64,000 nucleotides of DNA, taken from assembly GCA_902728285.1 (NCBI GenBank), contig CACVBU010000967.1, forward strand, positions 186,001 to 250,000, in the 5' to 3' direction. Every line of letters begins with the position of its first letter. Positions within the stretch are counted from its first letter, which is position 1. Of this stretch, positions 11,307 to 35,221 are shown in pieces. The DNA comes from Clytia hemisphaerica. Its lineage: Eukaryota > Cnidaria > Hydrozoa > Leptothecata > Clytiidae. Under the pieces are notes generated by a model, which was not told the DNA's origin, did not search any database, and saw only the letters and a list, made by a program, of their open reading frames with translations. The translations under genes and the position numbers were made by a program.

Positions 11307-11897
11307 CTTATTCGCAAATTTTTAATGGAGTAAACTTTTTATCAAAGCAAACTAACTTGAGTGGTGGGAAAACAATAGGTTTGAAATTTTGAGTTTGTTT
11401 CTTCCAAATCTTTTTGCTCGCTTTTTGAAACTACCACGACACGTGCTTTTGACTCCTTTCGCGCCAAAAGATTTCCGAATCGGAATAGAGCCTAGCGTGA
11501 TATCGGGTTAGTTTATAAACATGAACCACGTGATTAAAATGCCTGCCAAAGAGACCAAGACGGTGAAGGCTTCTTCATATAGACGAAAGACATGTATCTA
11601 TTTTTCGGATCCGGTATGCGGTAATAGTGTCAGGACAGGCCAGTTTCACTAGAAAATCTACAAAATAAGTAGATGTATTAATTTTCTTAATTCTACGGAC
11701 GTCTGTAGATTTACGGCACTCTTTAATATCGACATAAAATGTAGAATATAGAATTCAACTGATATTGTAGATATTCTAGAACGATTTCACTTTGTGTGCG
11801 CTCGAGACTCGAGCTCCAAACCCCTGACCCAAGAACTTTTGTAGTGACGAGTAGGCTAACTGTCTAGATCGCTATTTGTATGAGGGGGGGGGTTCGG
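11307..11897. other. No gene recognised
   Basis: Intergenic. A G-homopolymer at 11884-11892 immediately precedes the next MITE. Nothing else supportable. Confidence 0.4.
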
Positions 11898-12185
11898 CAT
11901 TGAGTTTCAAGCCCGAAGGGCTAGAGGTCAATCTCTAACCTTTCTCAGGCAAGAAAAATTGAAGCCTTATAATATGCGCCGTATTTTTTATGACGGATTG
12001 AATCTAGCAATTCCTTTGTCTTTGAGTGATATATTTTTCGAAATTAAGCGGTAAATTTTAGTTTCAATCTGTCATTTGTGTAAAAACCAGGCGGGTCGCT
12101 CAAGGCCGCGCAACTTTGGTAGGATTTGTTGGCTTCAAATCCTACCAAAGAGATTGACCTCTAGCCTTCGGCTTGAAACTCAATG
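11898..12185. mobile_element. hAT-like MITE, second copy
   Basis: Ends CATTGAGTTTCAAGCC and its complement (GGCTTGAAACTCAATG), with a 7-9 bp direct repeat around GGGTTCGGC on both sides (near 11890-11898 and 12185-12193). The uncertainty comes from the adjacent G run. It shares the inner TIR block GCCCGAAGGGCTAGA and the interior GGATTGAATCTAGCA-type motif with the copy at 2856-3134. Confidence 0.75.
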
Positions 12186-12193
12186 GGGTTCGG

Positions 12194-14265
12194 CTCATAA
12201 TGCCGGTCCGGACTAGTCGTCGTGGGTCGGGTCGCCGACTTTCGAAGGTTGTCGTGGGTCGGGGCGGCGCCCTTTACTTTGTAAGATTAAGAAATAAATT
12301 AAATTTGTCCTTGTATTATTGTCCTTGCTAAAAGATACTTAAATTTTGTCCTTTTGTCCTTTGAGTGAATAAAAGTCTGATTGTCCTCATTCATTTGTTT
12401 TTGAAAATTACTATTTTCTTTCTCCAGATCTTTTAATTCAATCTAGTTTTGATCAAGTCAGAAAAACTACGAACAAGAGACTGGAAAGTACGAGATAAGT
12501 CCAGATCTGTCTTTCGTCTTTGCGAAGAAGCCACGACGTGGGCCCAACTCAACTGGCCAAGGCAAGAGACAACAAGCTGTTGGAAACCAAATACATAGGT
12601 ACACTTTCAATTCCATAGGTAATGCCAATGTTCATTATTCAAAACAGAAAAAGAAAGACAACTTATTGAGAAAAGGATAGTTTGCATAGCCTGGAAAAAA
12701 ACCTTTGATAGAACTTGTGAAAGAACAGAATAACACCCCCCTGGCCGCCTGATTTGAGTTTTTTTTATGAATTAATACCATTAATAACAGCTATATAAGA
12801 TTCATCTATATAAGTAATTAAATGATTAAGAACTAAAAGGGAACTTTCACTGTTGAAGAAGGAGAGGAATCAGGACTTTGTCCAGGCTGGAATTAGTGAA
12901 CAGCATGCCGAATATATTCGGCGTGAGGCAGTAATTACTTTTGGCGTGTTGGCGTAAGGAGTGAATATAAAGTAAGATATTGGTGTAAGTCAAAGCTTTT
13001 CAAGATGAGAGGAGCACCGCCATTCTAACGCTCGATTTCATTATGCCAGGTTTAAACGCATCCACCTCGCTCTCCCCTTGTGACCGTCATCATAAAACGA
13101 CGTAAAGTGTAAATGGAATATAAAGCGCTTTTAATTCATTAATTCCTAATCCTATCAATTCCTAAAATTTGGCTCATGGTCATGATTTCATTTATACATT
13201 TCTTTCTTAGAAGTACCAGCAACTTTCTGACTTTTAGGCATGAGAAGATTAAAATGTCAGGGCTTTCGGGGCCTGAACCCCCACCAGGGCTCAATCCTAG
13301 ACCCATTGGGGGGCTTACCACCCTATAATTTCGCTTTTGGTGTGCACCTCACTTTAATCAAATAACAATTCGGCGTGGATTTTGCATTGTTTCCACACTG
13401 GCTTCCACACTGACTGGCTTCCACGTTGGCAGATTGAACTTAAACTCCTACCATCAGGATTAGAAACTAGGCTAGTCTTACCTCTTTTATCTTTCCCTTT
13501 ACAACAATACAATGCTGACAAGTTGACACGACACATGTGTACATGTAGATTAACAAGTAATCCCTGAGAGAAATTTTTATAGAAATCTGCAACAAAAACG
13601 AAAGTGGTCTCTTCTACTGATTGCTTCCCAGGGCTCCTTCGCAGATGTTTATCAAATTTCCACCAATGAGGTTGCCGCATTTCAAACGGCCCTTCTTTTT
13701 GGCCTTTCAGCAGTGCCTTGCACAACGGGCGGCTGTAAAATCCCACCCTTCATATATTTGTTTCAATCTGTGATCCGTGGCTTAGGTTTTTTTTCAATGG
13801 AAATCCCGTAATCTTGATATACGAGTTTAAGTCTATACTGACTGGGACTTTGTTTACACTATTTTTGAAACACACGTGTCCAGTGTCCAAAAGTTTGAAA
13901 AATTATCACCGAAGTAACACCGGACAAAAGTTTTCTGCTGTGGCTGAGGGATACTTTTTGCATGGAGGTATTAAGAAACAGGAGAAGTATGCTATTGTAA
14001 CCATGCTCGCCCTACGATTAAAAAAATTACGAGGTATGCATGCTCATAATCTCACATATCGTGCATTTTTAATGAGCTCTTTTGTTGCTAGGTGAAATCT
14101 TATTGGCTAACTTAAGTGTTGGAAATAAGATGAGACGAGATTCATTGTTTCTGACATTGGTGTAAGAAAATATTTGGGCTAAAAAAGGGCCTGTAAACTT
14201 TGCAATCCTTCATCAAATGACAAGATTTTTCGATCAACATTTTCTTCAAGGTGAACCCTATTGCT
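12194..14265. other. No gene recognised
   Basis: About 2 kb without a supportable gene. There is a GC-richer patch near 12200-12270 with two GTCGTGGGTCGG copies. A 130-codon minus frame at 13354-13746 resembles no family I know and spans small internal repeats (TTCCACACTGGC copies near 13390-13420). Confidence 0.4.
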
Positions 14266-14593
14266 GGGGGGGTTTCATGGTTGGCGGAGGAGCGGAATCG
14301 GCCCTTTTTTCGGACAGAGTGGCGAAATTTCGCGAAAATTTAGACGGAATTACGGAAATTGGGTTCTCTGACGGAGACCGAAAATTAGACAATTTTAGTG
14401 CGGAAAAACAGAATTTAGCAAAAAAATTTGCTGAATTTCGGAATTGGTAAAATATATTCAAAATTTGCGGAATTTTCGACAAAAATATTGAATTTCAAAG
14501 GAATTTTCGGTGACGGAATTTTGGTTTGGTTTGACGGAAATAGGAGAAAAAATTGACGGAATTGCGGAATCGGGTACCCCCTGAAACCCCCCC
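14266..14593. mobile_element. Small element with GGGGGGGTTTCA ends and target duplication
   Basis: Left end GGGGGGGTTTCA, right end TGAAACCCCCCC. The flanks repeat CTATTGCT (14258-14265 and 14593-14600). The duplication could be 7-10 bp, because the C/G runs blur the boundary. The interior is a low-complexity array of GACGGAATT, GCGGAAAT and similar words. This gives overlapping open frames on both strands that are not genes. Confidence 0.6.
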
Positions 14594-15104
14594 TATTGCT
14601 TAATACTTTCCTCCAAAATTCTCCAGCGACTTTTTGTCTACAAATTGGGTCTGAAATTGTGTGTGCATATAAAGAACTTTTTATTTTCTGGCTAAAGAAA
14701 ATATCTTTCCAAAACAAAATTTAATGGATGCCAAAATTGAACGCAAACTTATTTTGTGGAGCTAAATTTTATTTTATTCTCGTATATTAGAAGGCTAGAA
14801 ATCTGCGATGCTGATAGTAAGAATGTTTAGAACAGACTTGAGTTCTACTAAAAAGTCGTATTTCGTCGGGCGAGCCTAGAATTTCTTTTGATTTATTACA
14901 TAAAAGAAATCAAAAGACTTTAACGACCAATTACCGACAAATTCATCTCATGTCTTTCTTTATACCTCTATGCTTTTTGGCACCGGAGAAAACACCGGAC
15001 TGTCCAGTGCTTTGGCAGGGTCGTTCGAGAAATAGGTTTTTTCAGGTTTTTAAAAGTGGTATTTTCAATTTTTCGTTGCTCAATAATATGAAAAGTTCTA
15101 AAAT
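14594..15104. other. No gene recognised
   Basis: AT-rich spacer. A short inverted repeat AAAAGAAATC / GATTTCTTTT near 14886-14920 is the only structure seen. Confidence 0.35.
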
Positions 15105-16412
15105 AATACCGTCAACTGCTCTAATTCGGGACAATTGGTCAAAACATGGGACTGCTGATATCTGGCCTGTATTTTCACTTACTGTTAAATCTCTTTGACA
15201 ACAAATTTGTTTTGATAACTCCACCAAGTTTATCAATCATACTTTCTGTCATAACATGTCATGATAACTTTCACTGATAGTGCGCTCTTTTTATAACTCT
15301 TTTGTTTTCATTCAAAATGACCGGATGCCGGTTGGAAAATTAGAGAACACCCGCCGCCTAATAGCCTATTGCCTGATGTGATTAACAAAGAACGAGTGTG
15401 TAACTTGCCGCAGGAGTGATGTCAAACGCTCTGTCGCTTTGCCACTAATTTGTTCTTCTTCGTTCCGACATTCACGTGTGTTCCATTACAGATTTTTTTC
15501 ATATTTGATTTAAAAGCCTACTCGATGCGAAAGAGAAATCGTGAATTTTTTAATACGCTGTTCATTTACTCAAATCAAATGACTTTGGAGGTTTGATTGA
15601 ATGGTGGCCGAATTGCTGTCCCATGTTTTGTCAGATAGTCCCAAGTTACGCAGAACACAGTAGACAGGAGGCAGTAGACAAGATGCAGGACACATGACAC
15701 AGGACGCAGGACACAAGAGACTGGTCGCGGGTCAGCAGCTTTTAAAATTGTTGTAAAACACAAAGAAAATGTACTTGAAAAACACTATCTGCTGCCAACT
15801 GCTCTAACTTGGGACTATCTGACAAATCATGGAATGGCAATTCGGCCACCATTTCACCGAACCTCCAAAGTCAATGCTAACGGCAAATTATGAAATACTC
15901 AAATTTGATTTTGCACCGAGTAGGCTTTTCAATCGAAATATGAAAAAATTCTGTAGTGGAACACACACAAGTGTCTGTGCACTCTAAGTGTTCTAAGAGG
16001 AACGAAGAAGAAGAAATTAGTGGCAAAACGATGGAGCGTTTGATATCACTCGCACGGCAAGTTACACACTCATTATTTTGTTAATCCCATCAAGCGATAG
16101 GCAATCAGGTTACGGAGCTAATCTATACAATTTCTTTAAAATGACTGTTAAAAGGCTCTAACATTGTATTTTCACAAATTAAAACACTAGGCTTCAGATA
16201 TTGGGCGAAAAAAGGGGTACCCCACAACCTACCGTCAACTGCTCTAACCTGGGACTATCTGACAAAACATGGGACAGCTATTCGGCCGCCATTTCCCAGA
16301 ACCTCCAAAGTCACTTAAAGAATACATTGGTGATTATGAGATGAAAGTTTGATTGATAAACTTTGTTGAAGTATCAAATCAAACTTGTTATCAAAGAGAT
16401 TTAACAGTAAAT
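15105..16412. mobile_element. ~1.3 kb foldback element, family F1
   Basis: Left half 15105-15720, right half 15720-16412 in opposite orientation. Matching blocks include ACCGTCAACTGCTCTAA, the TAACTTGCCG and CAAACGCT region (15400-15435 against 16015-16065) and CTTTGACAACAA/ATCAAAGAGATTTAACAG. The centre (15660-15730) is a degenerate minisatellite of CAGGACAC-type units. A single-arm relative of about 430 bp lies at 32456-32880 inside another element. No coding capacity. Confidence 0.7.
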
Positions 16413-16895
16413 TAGGGTAGCCAATTAGCTACCCTGCTTTTTCGACCAACCCCAGAGGGTCTAAGTTCAAATAGTAGAAGAAACAAGCTCTGAAATTTTA
16501 CCCCCTGGCTTTAATGAGGATTATCATTTAAAAAGTTTTTATTTGTTCACTCTGGTCTGCTTTTTAAACCAACCCAGTTGATCTGTAGAGTTGCAAATTG
16601 AAACCATTTTCTCATCATTAGTTGTTTTCTTTTGATAAATGGATACAGCTTCCACATCACACAATCACTGATATATTCTCGAGCTATTTTGACATTTTGG
16701 TCTATAGAATATAAATCAACAGCTGTGGTAAACCTGGGTTTTTTTAAAAATTATCTTTGTATAGCCACCACTAATTCCTCTCTAAGGGGGGCTTTAGCAC
16801 CCTTGTGATTTTCAACATAAATAAGAAAAGAATACTGGTCTGTTAACTCTCATCTTTTGTTTATTTAATAAAGCAAAAATAAATTCAAAAGAAAA
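16413..16895. promoter_or_regulatory. Region upstream of RIOX1
   Basis: Non-coding. An acceptor-like TTTATTTAATAAAG ends 22 nt before the RIOX1 start codon (AG at 16872-16873), which could be a spliced-leader or 5'UTR splice site. No promoter motif is recognisable. Confidence 0.35.
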
Positions 16896-29660
<12,765 letters not shown>

Positions 29661-29737
29661 TGGAGTTGATTAATCCAAAGGTTTTATACGCAAGGTTTTT
29701 ATGCATTTTTTATTATTTTTTGGAACTTTTTACTATA

Positions 29738-31281
29738 AATAAATATCATATGCATTTCAGTTGCGATAGAAATAGAAATGCTCATTCGCTTAGCACTCGA
29801 TCGGTCGGCTCTTGTGCAAATCAAGTTATGGTGGTAGATAAATCGTGACGTTGTACTTTGTCATTCATCGTTATCCCATTTATCAAATAGACTCTGGCTA
29901 TTTTGATGCACATTTTTATACAAAACTAAATTTTAGAAGGATAATAGAGGTAAATGTTGTATGAATTATATTTTAATAAACAAACGAGAATATATTTATA
30001 ACATATCATACTTAAATACAAACAACCTCATGTAACCTATCCCCCTGCTGTTACGATAAGCCTGATAGACAATACAGCAACTTTTCAATCATTTTAGAAC
30101 GAACTAACTAACTGTTCATATGTCTATGAACACGCTTAATCTCTTTTCCATATCTGGATAAACTGACTTGAAAAAGAACCTATTTATTTCGCCTTAGCAA
30201 TCGCCACTTCAAATCACAGCGGTGGTGTTTTAGTTTTCTAATCACTATTCATTTCATAAAATAAAAGTCTATATATTTTTTTAAGACACGTCTTTCTTTT
30301 CTCATTCCTTATGCAGAAATCAGTCCTAGTTTCTCCATTTTATTTATTTTCATGACCTTAGTTTGCACTGGTGTTATCAAAGTTCTATGAGCAAAGTTTT
30401 CAAGCAAAACAATAACATGAGATTGATTTTAACGAGATGAGATTGTTTTGTTTTTATTTTAGATTTTAGATTCTTGACCTGAATTTAAGGAAGATATTCA
30501 TCGGGCAAGATTATTGCTAAGCTATAATGACAAATGCTTGTACATTCATGAAATCTGGTGTAAGAAAAACATCATCAGACAAGTAAAATCAAACAAATTG
30601 CTTACAACGACACGACATTTTCAGTTGAGGGTATCTTTCCAAAGTTTCGCCGAGAAGAGCTGAGAAGTATATTAGACGTCAGTCTTGTAGCTCCACTGTG
30701 ATATGGAAATATTTTGGGGGCACGTTGTGGCACGATGGCTTTTCTGAGCTTGAAGTTTGAAAATTTCCGGTGTTAATGTTCAATTTCTTCTTATACATAG
30801 AATGTTTTTGCATCTTTCTCCCAACTTAAAACGTCATAACATATCATTATTAATTAACTAGCTGAGTTTGATTCTTGGAGGAATACTTAAAGTCTTACTT
30901 CGGAATTAGATAAGTGCGTTTTGATGAGAAATGCAATTAAAATGCTACGAAAAATCATTTAATGGTTGAAGCAGATTGAACAATAAAGTCATTGCTGCGG
31001 ACAAGGCTTGTACATGAGAAATTCGCAAAAATCAGTCAGTTGTTATTCCAGTGTCATGATAACTCCATGATAAGAGCATGTGTCGTGGAATGTTTATTAC
31101 GAAAGCCAAATTGGATTTTGAAAATGATTTTGTTTTTGTCGAGGAAATTAATGAAGTCTAGATTTGATCTATTTTTTCAAAAATTTTATCAATGTTTGAA
31201 AGGAGTGCTATTGGTCGATAGTTCTTTGAGTCATTATGGCAAACCTTTGTTTTTCGTGTAAACTGGAATCACTTTAGCTAT
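29738..31281. other. 3' flank of RIOX1 and spacer
   Basis: AATAAA-type poly(A) signals follow the RIOX1 stop within about 80 nt (ATAAATAAATATC near 29735) and again near 29968. Beyond that the DNA is AT-rich with short frames only. No gene recognised. Confidence 0.5.
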
Positions 31282-31500
31282 CTTAAAGGGACATTAAAGT
31301 AGTAAAATGTAAACATTGCGCGAACCACGTGTCATTAAAGAGAACAACTAAAATCACATGTCCAAAACAAACTTGTAAAACAATTGAAAAATCAAAATTA
31401 GCCATATTTTTTATTTTGACATGTGACAATTGTTTCGATTTTGTATCCGCTGCATACAGTTTGTTTACAAATTTCGCAAGTACTGTTATGTCCCTTTAAG
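31282..31500. mobile_element. MITE with CTTAAAGGGACAT ends
   Basis: Left CTTAAAGGGACATTAAAG, right ATGTCCCTTTAAG. Inner TGTAAACATTGCGCGAA and its imperfect inverse extend the pairing. 219 bp, non-coding. Confidence 0.75.
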
Positions 31501-31552
31501 TAGGGGGGTCCAAAATTACACTTTTTGAGTTTAACCATCTTTTTTAAATTAA

Positions 31553-31955
31553 TTTTTCATGCTGATTCCGAATTTCAAATCCGTTTTTCCATATCTCTTA
31601 CCCCTGAGCGGCTACCGAAGACCCTTTTTTCGGAAAACCGCCCAAATCCGCTAAAAGTCAATTTTTTTGAAATTTTCCATTTTAAATTGCTTTCTAGTGA
31701 TGTGATGTGAACTTTTTTGAATCAGTTTTTCATGCTGACTCTGAATCTGAAATTCATTTTGTCATAGCTCTCATCCTTGGCCTGGTATAGGAGGCTGTTT
31801 TTTTACTAAAATCTTCGAATCCAAGGAAAATTGATAATTTGAAAATGTTTGAATTTGAATGAACTTTGAATGAAAAATTTAATGATAGCAACTAGTTTTA
31901 GATCAGATTTTCATGCTGATCCTGAATTTCAAATCAGTTTTTGCATATCTATTGT
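31553..31955 (+). repeat. Three ~175-bp tandem units
   Basis: The block beginning CATGCTGATTCCGAATTTC recurs at about 31556, 31729 and 31911 with the same downstream order (AAATC, TTTT, CATATCT). Spacings are about 173 and 182 bp. Units are diverged. Immediately after the third unit lies an 80-bp block shared with the ends of the foldback at 54276-55806. Confidence 0.65.
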
Positions 31956-32045
31956 AATACCCACGAAACAATCCCACAATGGATCGCTGTTTTAGAAAAA
32001 TCAAGAACTCCGATAAAGTCTATCGGTTGAATTTCTTTATAGATT
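31955..32045. repeat. Solo end of the 54-kb foldback family
   Basis: CGAAACAATCCCACAATG, the TTTTAGAAAAAT stretch and AACTCCGATAA match the right terminus at about 55745-55805. Nothing of that element's tandem arms is present here. Confidence 0.65.
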
Positions 32046-32407
32046 AAGGAATTTATTGGAGAGTCTTTCAGTGTTTCAGCAAAGCTGTTCTCATTCACTT
32101 TGTTTTTCATATTTGGGCAAATTTTTTCCAGCGTTGGTCGAAAATGTTTATTTCCCATTTAGCTCCTCACTTGTGGATTTCGGATCTGAGGTGATGGATC
32201 GACATTCAAGAAAATAGTTAGTTGATTTGTGGCATCTTTTGCTTTTTATTAATTTATTGGTGCCTTTGCAAATGTACTTACGAAACAAAACACCCACTAA
32301 AACGACCACAACGAAATTGAGATAAAACAGAACTAAAAACGAATTTGACATATGTTATCTACCACACCTAATGGCCAAGTCCAGTATCCATAGAAGCAAG
32401 AAGTATA

Positions 32408-32994
32408 TTTAAAGGTTTTGTTTTTAAATAAGAGTGATATCGTTTGCTTCGAGGTTACCGTCAACTGCTCTAACTTGGGACGATTGGTCGAAACATGGGA
32501 CTGTTGATATCTGGCCTGTTTTTCACTTACTGTTAAATCTCTTTGACAACAAATTTGTTTTGATAACTCCGCCAAGTTTATCAATCATACTTTCTGTCAT
32601 AACATGTCACGATAACTTTCACTGATAGCGTGCCTTTTCTAACTTTTTTGTTGTCATTCAAAATGACCGGACGCCGATTGGAGAATTAGGGAACGCCCGC
32701 CGTCTAACCACCTATCGCCCGATGGGATAAACAAATAACGAGGGTGTAACTTGCCGCGCAAGTGACGTCAAACGCTCCATCGTTTTGCCACCAAGTTCCA
32801 GACACTCGCGTGTATTCCGCTACGGATTTTTTTTCATATTTCGATTTAAAAGCCTACTTGGTGCGAAATAGAAATCGTGTTTTTGGTCAATGGTCATGCA
32901 AAATTAGTTCAAATAGGCAGACCTCTGTCCTGATATGAAATATGTATCTGATATGAAACAGGAACACTTATGTAAAAATCAAACCTTTAAATAA
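32408..32994. mobile_element. MITE (ATTTAAAGGTTTTG ends) interrupted by an F1 element
   Basis: Outer ends ATTTAAAGGTTTTGTTTT at 32408 and CAAACCTTTAAAT near 32993 pair. About 32456-32880 is a single-arm F1 copy (ACCGTCAACTGCTCTAAC... to GAAATCGTG) like 15105-15560. The outer parts, including AAGAGTGATATCGTTTGCTT and CTGATATGAAACAGGAACAC, match the uninterrupted relative at 63168-63406. Confidence 0.75.
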
Positions 32995-33273
32995 GGAATA
33001 ACTAAATGTTGTCATTTTAAGCATAGATTAATTTAAGAATATAAACAACTGATGGTACTACATAACTAATCTCAATTTACTCTTAGAGGTTCCAAATAAA
33101 CGGGTGGGGGAGGGCTGGAAAATTTTCGAGATTTTAATAAACGGGGGGAGCTAATTGTCGGGGGTTTGGAAATTTTACTTCTGAAAACCCAAAATTAAGG
33201 TAAATATAGGCTAAAATCAGGCTATTAAGTGCACTCCATATATGTAATAAATTTATATTATGTTTTGTTTTAG

Positions 33274-34842
33274 TTAATAAATAACATGGGTTCAGTAGCA
33301 GAGACAACGTTTTTGTCTCCTGTTGATGGAATCAACACGAAAACGACGCTAGAATCTCCGTCATTGGCAATCGCCAATAAGTCTCTTTCATCTCAAAAGG
33401 ATCAAGCTCCGGAAGAAAACACTTTGAGACGTGAGATGAAATTCCGCCATGCGTTTTCATTCGTTGTTGGTTGTATGGTTGGGGCGGGTATCTTCGTAAC
33501 GCCTTCACTAATCGCCCAGAGAACGCCAAACCTGTTTGTTTCTCTACTCGCTTGGATCGTAGCTGGTCTAGTGGCGTTGATTGGAGCACTTTGCTATTGT
33601 GAAATGGCTTCTATAGTTAAGAAGACAGGCTCTTCTTATGTCTTTATATTGGATTGTTACGGACCAGCAGCTGGATTTTTAGTCAACTGGGCTAACGTGT
33701 TTCTATTCGCACCATGCGACGCTTGTATCCTGCTCCTGACTATCGGTCTGTACGCATGCGCACCTTTCTATGAAGATCACACGTCACCAGAATATCAATG
33801 GATGTCGAAGTTAGTCGGGATTGTTATTATGCTTTGTATATCAGTCATTCACTGTCTGGGAGCAAAGAAATCTGGCATTTTCCAAATGGTTTTTATGGCT
33901 ATACAAATGCTTGTCTTTGCAACGATTGTTGGCTTAGGTATCTATTCATTATCAGCCAGGAACACTTACCACCATTTTGAAACGAATATCGTTTTCAACA
34001 ACACATTGAATGGATTAAGTGACGAGTTTCCGTCATTTGGGATTGCTTTATTCAACGCGCTGTATTGTTTTGATGGTTACGTCACTATAGCGTTTATAGT
34101 GGAAGAAGTAATCAACCCTTCGAAAGCTGTGCCTTTACTCTCCTTCACTTCAATACCATTCGTAACCTTCCTTTACATTTTGATCAATCTGGCTTGCGCT
34201 GCTGTATTGACACATAAAGAGATTGCTACTTCCAATGTTTTTCTCTCAGATGTTGCTTTCAAGATCGGTGGAGAGTCATTATCATATGTGGTGCCTTTTG
34301 CTGTTTCTATATGTGTCGTACCGGCTCTTTCCGCTGTCTTTTATAACCTTCCGCGCCTCATGATGTCCGCAGCACGGGAGGGACAATTTCCGCGGTTTTT
34401 TGCACTTATTCACAGAGAGCGACGGACACCCATACCGTCCGTAATCTTTCTAGCAATCGTCTCTACTGTACTCACACTCCTAAATCTTGAATTACAAAGC
34501 ATGTTACAAATTTGTAATATTGTGATTTGGTTTGAATACGCTTTTGCTGTCTCCACCATATTGGTCAACCGGTGGCGTAAACCAAACATGAAACGAGCTT
34601 ACAAAACATGGCTGATTACTCCTATAATAATGATCGTTATCCCCTTAATACTTTTAATCTTGGCTATTATGGAAAAGTCGTTCATTACCATATTAATTTT
34701 AGTGTTGATGATGCTTGGTTTACCCGTTTACTTTGTTTGTTTGAAGAAACGATGGATTTCCAGTAGACTTAATCAATTTGTATATAGAATTTTGGTTAAT
34801 AACACTAATTTAGTCGAATGTAAAATTAATTGTGAAGATTGA
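33274..34842 (+). CDS. SLC7-family (LAT-type) amino acid transporter, single coding exon
   Basis: ATG at 33286, stop at 34842, 518 aa without introns. An acceptor (TTTTGTTTTAG) ends at 33273, only 12 nt before the ATG. About 50 polar N-terminal residues are followed by about 12 hydrophobic segments. Family marks: GCMVGAGIFVTPSLI in TM1 (the unwound GxGIF region that contacts substrate), EEVINPSKAVP after TM6, and RLMMSAAREGQFPRFFALIH before TM9. Members exchange amino acids at the plasma membrane, the light-chain subgroup pairing with CD98hc through a cysteine in the TM3-TM4 loop. Here that loop (YACAPFYEDHTSPE) lacks Cys at the usual spot, though one lies a few residues earlier, so pairing is uncertain. 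Substrate cannot be read from sequence. Confidence 0.9.
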   Translation, partial: LINNMGSVAETTFLSPVDGINTKTTLESPSLAIANKSLSSQKDQAPEENTLRREMKFRHAFSFVVGCMVGAGIFVTPSLIAQRTPNLFVSLLAWIVAGLVALIGALCYCEMASIVKKTGSSYVFILDCYGPAAGFLVNWANVFLFAPCDACILLLTIGLYACAPFYEDHTSPEYQWMSKLVGIVIMLCISVIHCLGAKKSGIFQMVFMAIQMLVFATIVGLGIYSLSARNTYHHFETNIVFNNTLNGLSDEFPSFGIALFNALYCFDGYVTIAFIVEEVINPSKAVPLLSFTSIPFVTFLYILINLACAAVLTHKEIATSNVFLSDVAFKIGGESLSYVVPFAVSICVVPALSAVFYNLPRLMMSAAREGQFPRFFALIHRERRTPIPSVIFLAIVSTVLTLLNLELQSMLQICNIVIWFEYAFAVSTILVNRWRKPNMKRAYKTWLITPIIMIVIPLILLILAIMEKSFITILILVLMMLGLPVYFVCLKKRWISSRLNQFVYRILVNNTNLVECKINCED

Positions 34843-35081
34843 TTTTTTTCGTGGGATTACAGTAGTACATTTTCTTCAAAATTGTGCTATATTACATTAT
34901 AATAGTAGGAATTTAGTAGATAATTTTTAATTTCTTAAAGAGGTATCATGTTTCGTAGGAAAAACTAAAATATTATTCTCAACCGTTTTGAATACCTGTC
35001 CAAGTTTCGGAATGAACCCGGACTTTCGGGAAAACTCGCGAAACTCGCAAAATATCCACTTAGTAGATCGAGGTCTAATTA

Positions 35082-35219
35082 CTCTCGGGTACCTAATACC
35101 CGGGGGTTGGAAAAATCTAAAAACTTAATAAGGGGGAGGTGTGGAATAATAATGTCCTGGGTGAAAATTTTTTGAAAAATTAATCAGCGGGGGTGGGGCA
35201 GATATTAGGTACCCGAGAG
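35082..35219. mobile_element. MITE with CTCTCGGGTACCTAATA ends, copy C (complete)
   Basis: 138 bp with matching TIRs, flanked by TA at 35080-35081 and 35220-35221. Contains the family's GGGGG tract, GGAATAATAATGTCCTGG and TTTTTTGAAAAATTAATC. The cleanest copy in the window. Confidence 0.85.
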
Positions 35220-35221
35220 TA

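Noticed and set aside
13354..13746. 130-codon minus-strand frame
   Set aside because: No recognisable domain, no splice context and small internal repeats; length is possible by chance.
14217..14717. Overlapping frames on both strands near 14.2-14.7 kb
   Set aside because: Created by the GACGGAATT word repeats of the TIR element at 14266-14593.
30992..31261. 89-codon plus-strand frame
   Set aside because: No recognisable domain and no supporting splice sites or neighbours.
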